DNA from: Betaproteobacteria bacterium
Lineage (GTDB): Bacteria; Pseudomonadota; Gammaproteobacteria; Burkholderiales; SG8-41
Direction: 5' to 3'
NCBI GenBank assembly: GCA_029863175.1
Contig: JAOTVX010000035.1
Coordinates: 1-39,134 of the forward strand
Length of the DNA: 39,134 nucleotides
Shown here in pieces: positions 1-8,600 of the stretch; the first letter of the stretch is position 1; every line of letters starts with the position of its first letter. The position numbers were made by a program, and so were the translations under genes. The notes under the pieces are model-generated. The model did not search any database and had not been told where the DNA came from. It worked only from the letters and a program-made list of their open reading frames with translations.

Positions 1-1
1 G

Positions 2-430
2 TCGACGCGCCCCGCGCCGACTCGTCCCCCCCAGCGACAAGCGCCCAAAGGCGAAAGCGACGTGATCACCTGGGCCTGGCCGACCCGCGGCAAGGTGGTC
101 AGCACGTTCAATGACGCCGCCAAACTGAAGGGAATCGGCATTGCCGGCAAGCTGGGTCAGCCGGTGACTGCCAGTGCCGCCGGCCGGGTCATTTTCAGCG
201 GGTCCGGTATCCGGGGATTCGGGAAGCACATCGTCATCAAACACAATGATACGTTTCTGAGCGTCTATGCCCACAATAATGTGCTGCTCGTGAAAGAGGG
301 CCAAGCGGTCGCCAAGGGGCAGAAGATCGCCGAGATGGGGAAGACCGACACCGTCCGGGTTCAGCTCCACTTCGAAATACGCCGCTTCGGAAAGCCGGTG
401 GATCCCATGACGTTGCTGCCTCACGGCTAG
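2..430 (+). CDS. nlpD: NlpD-like LytM (M23) domain lipoprotein, 5' end missing
   Basis: The reading frame is open from the left edge, so only the C-terminal part of the protein is present. The visible segment begins with a Pro/Arg/Gln-rich linker and then a complete LytM/M23 domain: W-x-WP-x-RG start, KGIGIAGKLGQPV, YAHN, GQKIAEMG, LHFEIRRFGKPVDP and a final LPHG. This matches the NlpD C-terminus closely. The first zinc-binding His and Asp of active M23 peptidases are replaced here by KGIGIAG. NlpD is known to be degenerate in this way: it does not cut peptidoglycan but activates an amidase (AmiC) during cell separation. In most beta- and gammaproteobacteria nlpD is followed by rpoS. Here the next gene, on the opposite strand, is a transglutaminase-like protein, so rpoS is elsewhere or absent. 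Family assignment is firm; the symbol is by similarity. Confidence 0.88.
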   Translation, partial: STRPAPTRPPQRQAPKGESDVITWAWPTRGKVVSTFNDAAKLKGIGIAGKLGQPVTASAAGRVIFSGSGIRGFGKHIVIKHNDTFLSVYAHNNVLLVKEGQAVAKGQKIAEMGKTDTVRVQLHFEIRRFGKPVDPMTLLPHG

Positions 431-545
431 CTGGGCTGAGACAAGCGATCGAGAAGGCGCGGCCAGTCGATCATGACCGTTGAGTGGGGATTTTCATTGA
501 TGGTGGCGCTTGGTCGCGACCGAGCGGCGATCGATGCGTCGGCAG

Positions 546-559
546 CCGGGAAGTCCCGG
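546..559. terminator. Weak hairpin between convergent nlpD and transglutaminase gene
   Basis: CCGGGAAGTCCCGG is a perfect palindrome that can fold as a 5-bp GC stem with a 4-base loop. It lies between two convergent genes, but no U-tract follows on either strand. A GGTCGCGACC palindrome lies about 35 bases upstream. A termination role is only suggested by position. Confidence 0.25.
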
Positions 560-575
560 TCACGCGTTATCGGCT

Positions 576-2531
576 TCAGGCGCTGAACTGCTTCACCTGC
601 TGCCGCAGCTCATGGAGGGCGGCGGCGCTCGTGTCCGCGCCGTAGCGCAGCATCACGTATAGCTGCGTGATGGCACCCACAGGCAGCGCAAGATCAGGCC
701 GCGCCCGCTCGAGCCGGCGCGCATAGTCGACCGGCCCCTCGTCCGCGGCGCGTGGCAGGCCTTTGCGCTGCAGCTTGTCGCAGAACTGAAGATACGCCTT
801 GCGGACCGGGTCGTGCGCCCGGGCCTTGAGCCGGCGCAGAATGAACGCCGCGAGTATCACGACGATGAGTCCGGCCAAAGCGAGCATGGTGACGGTTAGC
901 GTGTACCACGTTGCGTCATCTATTCCCATTCGGATCAATAGTTGCCGCTGACGCTCCGGCGTGTAGCCGAGAACCCACTGATTCCAGGTGTTCGCCATCA
1001 GGTCCCAGGTAAACCGCAATTGGCGAAGAACCTCGAAGTCGCCGCGCACGAGCATTGGAAGAGGATCGCTACGCGGGACGGCCGCGGAAATGCCGGCTTC
1101 CACGCGAAGCGGAGAGACGGCCGCGGTGGGATCTACGCGTAACCAGCCGACGTCGGCGAACCAGACTTCGGTCCAGGCGTGAGCGTCCGCCTGCCGCACG
1201 ATGAGATAGTCTCCGAGCTCGTTGACTTCGCCTCCAAGATAGCCCGTGACGATTCTGGAGGGAATGCCAGCCGCCCGCATCAGCACTGCGAAGGCCGATG
1301 CGTAGTGCTCGCAGAAACCTCTGCGCGAATTGAACAGGAACTCGTCCACTGAGTGCTGTCCGAGCAGAGGAGGATATAACGTATAGAAGAAGTTCTGTTT
1401 GCGGAACATGGCGAGCACGTCGCGCACAAGGCTGCGGTCATCGGGAAATTTCTGGCGTAGCGTCCGCGCCAGCTGGAGGGCGCGCGGATTGAAGCCGGCC
1501 GGCAGCTGGAGCGCGCGGTGCAGCGCCATGCTGTTTTCATCGGTGCCGTAGCTGTAATCGAGGAAGGAAGCCATCTCGTAGCGCACGCGGTTATGGACCG
1601 GCGAGAAGGAACGGATCTGAAAATCGGCGCCGGTCGCAGACTGCGGGACCGCCCGCGCAGGAAGATCGAGGGCGAACAGCCAGCGCTTGTTGTGCGGCTC
1701 GAGTGTGACGTCATAAGTGATCGGATCGCCCGCCTTGGTAAAACGGGGCGAGCCGTAGATGAAGCGCGATGCGAACCAGGTCCGGCCGTCGAAGTCCCAC
1801 ATGACGGGGCCGCGCCAGTAGCGCTGCTTTGGCGGAGGAATGTCTGAGTCGAACCTCACGCGGAACGCCACCGCGTCCGAAAGGCTCAGGTTGGAAAGGC
1901 TGCCGGGGGTCATCGTGTCGGACAGCCCGCTTACACCGGAATAGGCATCCTGAGGAAGCCCCCATAGCGGGCCCGAGACGCGCGGGAACAACAGGAACAG
2001 CACCAGCATGAGCGGTATCGATTGAGCAAGCAGCACCCCCCCGACGCGCAGTTGCCTGCCGAAGGGCGGCTCGTCGCGCCCATAATGCAGGCTCATCATG
2101 GCCGCAGTGATGATCCAGACGCAGGCGAGCATGTAGAGCCCGGTTAGAATCGTCTGGGAGTACAGGAAATTTGTGATGACAAGGAAGTATCCCAGGAAGA
2201 TGAGCAGCATTGCATCCCGCAGCGAGCGCATCTCGAGGAGCTTGAGGCCCAGCATTACCACCAGCAGCGCAACCCCGGCATCACGGCCGAAGATTGTGCG
2301 GTAATTGAGATAGATACCTACCGTTGCCACGATGACAATCACTAGCAGCAGCCAACGATTGGGCAGCGCGTGACGCCCATACGCTATATAGGCCCGCCAG
2401 GCGCCGAGCGTTGCCACCAGGGCAACGATCCACCATGGCAGTCGAAAGGCGTGAGGGGTCGTGATGAGTGCGAGCGATAGCAGCAGCCACAGCACGTGGT
2501 GCAGGGCGAGCGGTTGCCGCGGGTCGATCAT
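576..2531 (-). CDS. TgpA-type membrane transglutaminase-like protein (DUF3488/DUF4129)
   Basis: A 651-residue protein. The N-terminal ~190 residues hold several membrane segments (DUF3488). A large periplasmic region follows with a transglutaminase core: Cys406 in RRGFCEHYASAF, His451 in DAHAWTEVWF and Asp467 in WLRVDPT form the expected Cys-His-Asp triad. One further membrane helix lies near residue 555, followed by a DUF4129-like C-terminal tail ending QVKQFSA. This is the architecture of TgpA, whose core has transglutaminase activity in Pseudomonas and faces the periplasm; the natural substrate is not known. It is the last gene of a minus-strand set moxR-DUF58-tgpA, 95 bases after the DUF58 stop. 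That three-gene arrangement is widely conserved and suggests joint action at the cell envelope. All triad residues are intact. Confidence 0.9.
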   Translation of the reverse strand: MIDPRQPLALHHVLWLLLSLALITTPHAFRLPWWIVALVATLGAWRAYIAYGRHALPNRWLLLVIVIVATVGIYLNYRTIFGRDAGVALLVVMLGLKLLEMRSLRDAMLLIFLGYFLVITNFLYSQTILTGLYMLACVWIITAAMMSLHYGRDEPPFGRQLRVGGVLLAQSIPLMLVLFLLFPRVSGPLWGLPQDAYSGVSGLSDTMTPGSLSNLSLSDAVAFRVRFDSDIPPPKQRYWRGPVMWDFDGRTWFASRFIYGSPRFTKAGDPITYDVTLEPHNKRWLFALDLPARAVPQSATGADFQIRSFSPVHNRVRYEMASFLDYSYGTDENSMALHRALQLPAGFNPRALQLARTLRQKFPDDRSLVRDVLAMFRKQNFFYTLYPPLLGQHSVDEFLFNSRRGFCEHYASAFAVLMRAAGIPSRIVTGYLGGEVNELGDYLIVRQADAHAWTEVWFADVGWLRVDPTAAVSPLRVEAGISAAVPRSDPLPMLVRGDFEVLRQLRFTWDLMANTWNQWVLGYTPERQRQLLIRMGIDDATWYTLTVTMLALAGLIVVILAAFILRRLKARAHDPVRKAYLQFCDKLQRKGLPRAADEGPVDYARRLERARPDLALPVGAITQLYVMLRYGADTSAAALHELRQQVKQFSA

Positions 2532-2610
2532 CCCCGTAACCCGTCAATGGCGAGTGCTGAACGTTGGTTGGATAGAGTCCGCGTCGGCTGGCCACCAATG
2601 GTCTTTTTCC

Positions 2611-2631
2611 ACTCATGACTCACGACTCACT
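2611..2631 (-). repeat. Three 7-base repeats at the DUF58 stop codon
   Basis: On the plus strand the array reads ACTCATG, ACTCACG, ACTCACT, three exactly phased heptamers differing by single bases. The stop codon of the DUF58 gene (2627-2629, TGA on the minus strand) lies inside the third unit. No inverted partner is obvious nearby. Confidence 0.7.
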
Positions 2632-3595
2632 CCTTGGCTACGGCTGATTCAAAAAGAGCGAGGGCCTCGAGGCAGCACTCACGCTGAGCGTCGGCGTTGG
2701 CCATCTCAACGGTTTTGCCGGGCAGCCGCAGGCCGAACGACAGTCCAGTCTCGTGCGCGTCAATGACCCAGCGTGCCAGGTGCGAGAGCTTTTCTTCGGG
2801 GCCCATGGCGGCAGGCAGCACTGACCAATCGAGCCAGAGCTCGGCCTCGGCGCGCCCCGAGAACTGCTTGGTCAGCAGGCCCTGGGCGCGGGCCGCAAGC
2901 TTCCAGGCAATATGGCGCGGCGAGTCGCCCACGTGATATTGCCGCATGCCGGAGAAATCTTCCTGTCCGGTTCCGCGTTCACTCCCGGCGCCGGCGCTCA
3001 TCGCTGGCGCGGGCAGCGGCAGGCCTGGCGAGGCCGGGCGCGGATAGACCAGGCAGCGCAAGTCGAGATCGAGGTAAGCCCAGGCGTAGACCAGTCCCAG
3101 TGGATAGCGCGTGAAAAGGGTCAAACGCCCAGGCCTGAGGAGGCCGCGGCGGCGGGCAGGCACGCCCGCCGCCATAGAAACAGTCGTACGAGCCGGAATG
3201 TCAACGGTTTCCCATTCGCGCTTGTCGTGGGTGAGATTGACGGCGTAGCGCGGCGTATCTCCGATGTTTTCGAGGTGCACGGTGAAATGGGCCGTGTCAC
3301 CAGCGAACACCGGCCGCGCGCGGCCGCCTGCGACGCGCAAGTTAGCAAGGTTCCGATAGGTATAGATGATGGTGTTGACGCCCATTGCACCGAGCAAGAA
3401 CGTCAGGATGAATCCGAGGCTCAGGCTGTAATTGATCGAGCCCGTGAGCATGAGCATCAGCATGGCCGCGAACATCAGGCCATGCCGCGTGGGCAGGATG
3501 AAAATCCGCCGCTGCACCAGCACGATCACGCCCGTTTCAGGGCCGCGCAGCTGGAACAGCCATCGCTGGAATTGGTTCCTGAGCGCCGCGTACAT
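2627..3595 (-). CDS. DUF58 domain protein
   Basis: A 322-residue protein. Two membrane helices occupy roughly residues 33-80 (LMFAAMLMLMLTG and LGFILTFLLGAMGV). A beta-rich region follows, then the DUF58 signature near residues 215-245: MRQYHVGDSPRHIAWKLAAR followed by LLTKQF. DUF58 proteins are almost always encoded beside a MoxR ATPase and often have a von Willebrand-like fold; the pair is thought to act as a chaperone or assembly module, but the substrate is unknown. The ATG start at 3595 directly abuts an inverted heptamer array filling the gap to moxR, so the sequence before the start is repeat-derived (GGAACGG). The stop codon lies inside another heptamer array. Cotranscription with moxR and the transglutaminase gene is likely from orientation and spacing. 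Confidence 0.88.
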   Translation of the reverse strand: MYAALRNQFQRWLFQLRGPETGVIVLVQRRIFILPTRHGLMFAAMLMLMLTGSINYSLSLGFILTFLLGAMGVNTIIYTYRNLANLRVAGGRARPVFAGDTAHFTVHLENIGDTPRYAVNLTHDKREWETVDIPARTTVSMAAGVPARRRGLLRPGRLTLFTRYPLGLVYAWAYLDLDLRCLVYPRPASPGLPLPAPAMSAGAGSERGTGQEDFSGMRQYHVGDSPRHIAWKLAARAQGLLTKQFSGRAEAELWLDWSVLPAAMGPEEKLSHLARWVIDAHETGLSFGLRLPGKTVEMANADAQRECCLEALALFESAVAKE

Positions 3596-3600
3596 GAGCC

Positions 3601-3685
3601 GTTCCGAGTTCCAGGTTCAAGGTTCCAGGTTCAGGGATCGAGGTTTTGACCTTGAACTTTGAACATCGAACTCTAAACCTTGAAC
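3601..3685. repeat. Inverted heptamer array between moxR and DUF58 gene
   Basis: From 3601 the sequence falls into phased 7-base units: GTTCCGA, GTTCCAG, GTTCAAG, GTTCCAG, GTTCAGG, GATCGAG. After a short junction it continues from 3649 in the opposite sense: ACCTTGA, ACTTTGA, ACATCGA, ACTCTAA, ACCTTGA. The second set is the reverse complement of the first set's consensus (GTTCAAG read cyclically). The whole forms a hairpin-capable array that fills the intergenic space. It starts 5 bases before the DUF58 start codon and ends 1 base from the moxR stop codon. Confidence 0.8.
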
Positions 3686-3686
3686 G

Positions 3687-4670
3687 CTACGGGATGGTGA
3701 CCTGCTTGACCAGGTGCGCAGCAGTATCATTGCTCGCCACTCGGCTCACCTCTCCGGTGGAGACGAGGCGGTGCCCCACGACCCCGGGCAATACTGCTTG
3801 CACATCCTCGGGCACAACATGGCCGCGTCCCGACATGAGTGCCCATGCCCGCGCTGCATGGAGCAACGCCAACGCCGCGCGCGGAGATAGCCCGTTAACG
3901 TAGTCAACAGCGTGTCGGGTGTGGGTGACGAGCGCCTGAACGTAGTCCAGCAGTGCGCTTGAGGCGTGGACCTTCTGAGCGCGTTGTTGCAGCTCGATCA
4001 AGTCGGCCGCGCTCATGCTGTGCGTCAACCCATGCAGCAGGTCGCGCCGGTCCTCGCCCTGCAGCAAGGCGCGCTCTGCCTCGCTATCCGGGTAACCGAG
4101 ATGGACCCGCATGAGGAACCGGTCGAGCTGGGATTCCGGGAGAGGGAAAGTGCCGACCTGATAGGACGGATTCTGCGTGGCAATCACGAAAAAGGGCTGC
4201 GGCAGATGCCGTGTCTCGCCCTCGGCCGTAACCTGGTGTTCTTCCATCGCCTCCAGCAACGCGCTCTGCGCCTTCGGGGTCGCGCGATTGATCTCGTCGG
4301 CCAGGATGACTTGATTGAAGATGGGGCCCGGATGGAACTGGAACCCGCTATTCTCACGATTGAAAACCGAGACGCCGATGATGTCGGCAGGAAGCAAGTC
4401 GCTGGTGAACTGGATGCGCTGGAATCCGAGGCCGAGCGATGCGGCGAGCGCATGCGCCAGCATCGTCTTGCCGACACCGGGCACGTCTTCGATTAACAAA
4501 TGACCCCGCGCCAGGAGGCAGGTGATGGCGAGTCTGATCTGCCGTTCCTTGCCCAGGACGATGTTACTGACCTGGGCCACAACGCTCTCGAGTTGCTGCA
4601 TTACGTTTCGCGTGACGTGAGCAGTGGTCGAGTTTGCCACATCCATCAGGTTTCGTCCTGTGTCTGGCAC
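3687..4670 (-). CDS. MoxR-family AAA+ ATPase
   Basis: A 327-residue AAA+ protein of MoxR type. Walker A is GVGKT (about residues 65-69, in LLIEDVPGVGKTMLAHA), Walker B is ILADEINRA, sensor 1 is VIATQNP, and ESQLDRFLMRV holds the arginine-finger region. The C-terminal lid contains GLSPRAALALL. MoxR ATPases use ATP hydrolysis to remodel or assemble partner proteins and are typically encoded with DUF58 and transglutaminase-like genes, as here. The start at 4670 is a GTG preceded by AAGGAG at about 10 bases; an internal ATG at 4646 with AGGA 9 bases upstream is an equally plausible start. The stop codon is followed at once by the inverted heptamer array. First gene of the operon. Confidence 0.92.
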   Translation of the reverse strand: MPDTGRNLMDVANSTTAHVTRNVMQQLESVVAQVSNIVLGKERQIRLAITCLLARGHLLIEDVPGVGKTMLAHALAASLGLGFQRIQFTSDLLPADIIGVSVFNRENSGFQFHPGPIFNQVILADEINRATPKAQSALLEAMEEHQVTAEGETRHLPQPFFVIATQNPSYQVGTFPLPESQLDRFLMRVHLGYPDSEAERALLQGEDRRDLLHGLTHSMSAADLIELQQRAQKVHASSALLDYVQALVTHTRHAVDYVNGLSPRAALALLHAARAWALMSGRGHVVPEDVQAVLPGVVGHRLVSTGEVSRVASNDTAAHLVKQVTIP

Positions 4671-4994
4671 GGTTGAAATTCTCCTTAGCGCGACGGTGGC
4701 GGCGATTCGAGCATGGCGTCGGTGCAGCGGAGCCCGCGCGGGACACGCACGAGGTTACGCAGAAATCCACAGGCGGGCGCCTTGCCTTCGCGAAGCGGAC
4801 GGATTGTCTTCGCTGCGCTGTTTGTTCGTGAGGTGAGAACGCTCGACAAGCTAATCGGGTTGAGGCTGCATGGTCGACCAGCTTGCGCGTGGCTGACCGG
4901 ATTCGAGGCGCCTGCCTCGCAGCGCTATACTCCGCATAGTGAGGCATTATAAGAGCGGCGACCTGGTGAAGATCACGGAAAAACATCACGTTGG
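4671..4994. other. Non-coding stretch upstream of moxR
   Basis: No convincing gene is seen. On the minus strand a TATAAT hexamer lies at 4951-4946 and could serve moxR, but it is about 275 bases from the start and has no good -35. A 26-codon frame from GTG at 4939 overlaps the following pseudogene out of frame and matches nothing I know. The region may be decayed sequence of the adjacent deacetylase gene. Confidence 0.4.
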
Positions 4995-5205
4995 TTCCGT
5001 GACGATCCGCACGTGCTGATGGTGTCCACGTTTCAGCATCCTTTTTACCCCTATAGCGGTACCGAGGGGCGTTTCGAGCGCATGGTGAACATCCCACTTG
5101 CGGCGGGTAGTTCGGACGAGCAGTTCCGTTTTGGAAGGCGGCTATATACTGCAGGCCTTGGAGCGCAGCGTCGCGGCGCAATTGAAGGCCATGGCTGGCC
5201 TGTAA
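4995..5205 (+). pseudogene. Remnant of a histone-deacetylase/acetoin-utilisation family gene
   Basis: From 4995 the frame reads FRDDPHVLMVSTFQHPFY and continues through PYSGTEGRFERMVNIPLAAG to SSDEQFR. This is the recognisable middle of a bacterial class II histone-deacetylase-like protein, a zinc hydrolase of acetylated amines. Just after the codon for that final R, and in a different frame, the sequence reads LEGGYILQALERSVAAQLKA and ends MAGL with TAA at 5203-5205, which is the family's typical C-terminus. About 200 residues that normally lie between these pieces, with the catalytic Asp/His region, are gone, as is the N-terminal half with its HHGNGT motif. The gene is therefore a double-deleted relic. 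The family call rests on remembered family sequences, not a search. Confidence 0.75.
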
Positions 5206-5651
5206 GTCTTTCCGCTTTCTCCAGCGGCTCCGTGCCCCTCATTCCAGATGCCTCACCTTGGGGCAGCCTTGAAAGGGGAGCAGGGCCAAAGCGCACTTCC
5301 CGCTGCGTTTCTAGCCAACGATTTGGTCTCGGGTGGCGAAGGATGACCTTAACCATATGATTGTAATAGTTAATATGGTGACGACTTGGTGCAGCCGGTC
5401 GCTGAGGCCGTATGAGCAGTATTTCCGAGCTTTTTCAAGGCGCTTAGGGCATCTTTTCGAGGAAATCGTGACGGCAGGGGACGGCCCGATTGTCATCCTC
5501 GACGATTCATTGAATGCGCACGCGTGAACCAGGCGCACGACGAGTCGGGTAACAGGTTGCGCGGCGAGCAAGGACGCTGCGGTTGACGCGGTTTGCTGAC
5601 GAACCGCGCCGGTTGCTCGGAAGGTGGCGCGGAGGAATTCCGGGATAGGCG
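5206..5651. other. Intergenic stretch without recognisable gene
   Basis: Reading frames here are short and none resembles a known family. One frame ends GPIVILDDSLNAHA before a TGA at 5525-5527 and looks protein-like, but has no recognisable start or domain. The region probably contains the promoter of the large GGDEF-EAL gene; I could not place it. GGAGG occurs at 5631-5635, 16 bases before the next start codon, which is longer than usual spacing. Confidence 0.35.
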
Positions 5652-8600
5652 ATGGATAGCGGCGTATTCAATACGACAGCAGACCGCATTCTGCGCATCC
5701 TCTTGCTCGAAGAGGGGGCGCAGGGCGCTATTCAGATCGAGCGCGCACTCACGGTCGCCGCGCTGCGGCACTTACTCAAATGCGTCAGCTCGGAACCGGG
5801 GTTTCGCAGCGAGCTCGAGACTCGACCGCATGCCGTCATCGTGGATTACCACATGACGACCGTGAGCTGGCGCTACGCGCTGCAGCTCACCCGGGAGCGT
5901 TTTCCCGACATTCCGGTGATTCTCATCGCGGGCTCCTTCACCGAACAGCAGACGACCGAGGTTGTGATGCTGGGGGCGACCGATCTCATTTCCTGGCAAC
6001 ACCTCGAGCGGCTTGCGCCGGCGATCCGTACCGCGATCAGGATGAGCGAGCTGCGTCGCTACGCGAGCGACGTGCAGGAGCAACTGGCGCAGAGGGAGAG
6101 TGATTTCCGCGGCGCTTTCCAGAACGCCGCGTTTGGCACGGCAATGACCACGCTCGATGGTCGTTGGCTCAATGCAAACAATACCCTGTGTCAGTTCCTC
6201 GGCTACAGCGAGGCTGAGCTGCTTGCTACCGACTGCAACGGCGTCACTCACCCGGACGATGTCGCGGGCGATGTTGAGCTGCTAAAGCAACTCGTTGTGG
6301 GACGCCTCAGCAGCACTCAGCGTGAAAAGCGCTATCTGCATAAAAGAGGCCATGTCGTCTGGGCACAGGTCACGGCTTCGCTCGTAAAAGCGGCGGATGG
6401 AAAACCACGCTATCGGATGCTCTATGTTCTGGATATCAAGCATCGGATGGAGGCGGAGAACCGCTTCCGGGCCACGTTCGAGCAAGCCGCCGTCGGGATC
6501 GCTCATGCGAGTATGGACGAGAAGATTATCCGGGTGAATCGGCGTTATTGCGACATTGTTGGCTATTCCGAACAGGAACTGCTCGGCCGGGTGCCCACAT
6601 TTCTCAATCATCCGGACAACAACAGTATTAGCCAGGAGGCGCGCCAGCGTTTGACCAGTGGCGCAATCGCTCATGACACCCAGGAGAAGCGCTATGTCCG
6701 CAAGGACGGCGAGATCGTGTGGGTCAAGCGCACGGAGTCGCTCGCGCGCGACGACGGGGGGCGCCCGCAGTACTTCATCCGTGTAATCGAGGACATTAGC
6801 GAGCGCAAGCAGGCCGAGGAACGGCTCGCGCGTGCCGACCGTGCGCGTAGAGTTCTGACGGAGTGCACCCGCGTTGTGGCGCGCGCGACGAACGAGAGCG
6901 ATTTGCTGGAAAGAATGTGCAGAATCATCATAGTATCGGGCCGTTATCGTCAGGGATGGATCGGGCTCGCGACCGGGGATCCGATGCGCCCGCTCAAACC
7001 GGCCGCGTACGCTGGCTACGGCAACAACGAGCCGATGACCAAAATTCCCTTCGTGACGCCGGAAGGCGTCTATCGCGGAGTCGCCTTTGAAGCCCTCACC
7101 CTTGGGGTGCCGGTTATCGCACGCGACATCCTGAACGCTCCGCAGCATGAGTGGCGGCGCCCCCGCGCTCTCGAGCATGGCTTCCAGTCTTCGATTGGCC
7201 TGCCCCTGACCGCCGAGGAAAGTGTGCTGGGCGTGCTGGTGATGCATGCCGGCGAGCCGGACGCATTCGATCAGGACGAGATTGCGCTTCTTATCACGCT
7301 GGCGGAGGACGTGGCTTTTGGCATCGGATCGTTGCGCAAGGAGGCGGCGCGCAGACAGACGGAGGGGCGGCTCGCACGAGTCAGCCATGCGCGGCGCGTG
7401 ATGGCGGAGGGTAATCACGTGCTCATGCACGCCACCGATGAGACCGAAATGCTGCAACAAATGTGCAGAATTTCCGTGAAGTCGGGCGGCTACAAGCAAG
7501 CCTGGGTTGGCTATGCCACCGAGGATAGCTCGCGGCCGGTCTACCCTGCTGCACATGCGGGCTACGGCGATGGCGATGAGCCCATGACGAGTAGCGCCAG
7601 CTGGACTGCCGACAGTCGCTACCAGGGCACGATGGGACTGGTGCTGGCGACGGGAGAGATCGATATCGCGCGCGATATCTTCAATGAACCACAGCACGAG
7701 CGGCGGCGGGAGCGGGCCAGACAGCTCGGCTGCCAGTCCGCGATTTGCCTGCCACTCAGAAACGAGGGCCGGTTGCTCGGTGCGGTCGCGTTCTATGCGG
7801 CGGAACCGGACGCGTTCGACGACGAGGAAATCGCTCTGCTTACGGAGGTGGTGGACGACATCGCCTTTGGCGTGTCCATTCTGCGCACGCGGATCGCGCA
7901 CCGCAAGGCCGAAGCGGCCTTGCGCGAAAGTCAAGAGCAGTTCAGCCAGCTCGCTCACAACATTCCCCAGGTTTTCTGGATCACCGACGTCGAGCACAAG
8001 CGGACGCTGTTCGTGAGCTCAGCGGCGGAAAAACTCCTTGGCAGGCCGCTAGAGGAAATCTGCGACAATCCCCGCTCCCTGGTGCGTGCCGTACATCGCG
8101 AGGACCGCAAGCGTGTGCATGCAGCGCGCAAGATGGCCCTGACCGACGGTTATGACGTGACCTATCGCATCGTGAGGGCCGATGGAGCAGAACGCTGGGT
8201 GCGAGACCGTGCTTTCCCGGTGCGCGACGCGGAGGGCAAGGCCTATCGGGTGGCCGGGATCGCCGAGGATATTACTGACCGCCGGCGTGCCGAGGCCGCG
8301 CTGCAGGAAAGCGAAGCGCAGTTTCGTCAGCTCGCCGGCAACATTCCACAGGTGTTCTGGATCACCGATGCCGCCCAGCGTGAGCCCATCTACTTGAGCC
8401 CAGCCTTCGAAAAGATCACGGGGCGCCCGCTCGCCGAGGTTCTCGAAGACCCGCGTTGCTGGATCAACATGATTCACCATGAAGACCGCCAGCGCGTGAG
8501 GATTGCCCGCAGACTGGCCGCCGAAGGGCGCTACGACGAGGTGTTCCGTATTGTGCGGCCGGACGGCTCGATACGTTGGTTGCACGACCGTGCGTTCCCC

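Noticed and set aside
4939..5019. Short frame from GTG, reading HYKSGDLVKITEKHH
   Set aside because: Only 26 codons, no ribosome site, no known family, and it overlaps the deacetylase remnant in another frame.
6282..7997. Long open frame (571 codons) on the minus strand inside the GGDEF-EAL gene
   Set aside because: It mirrors the real gene's codon structure in GC-rich DNA and its translation has no recognisable domain.
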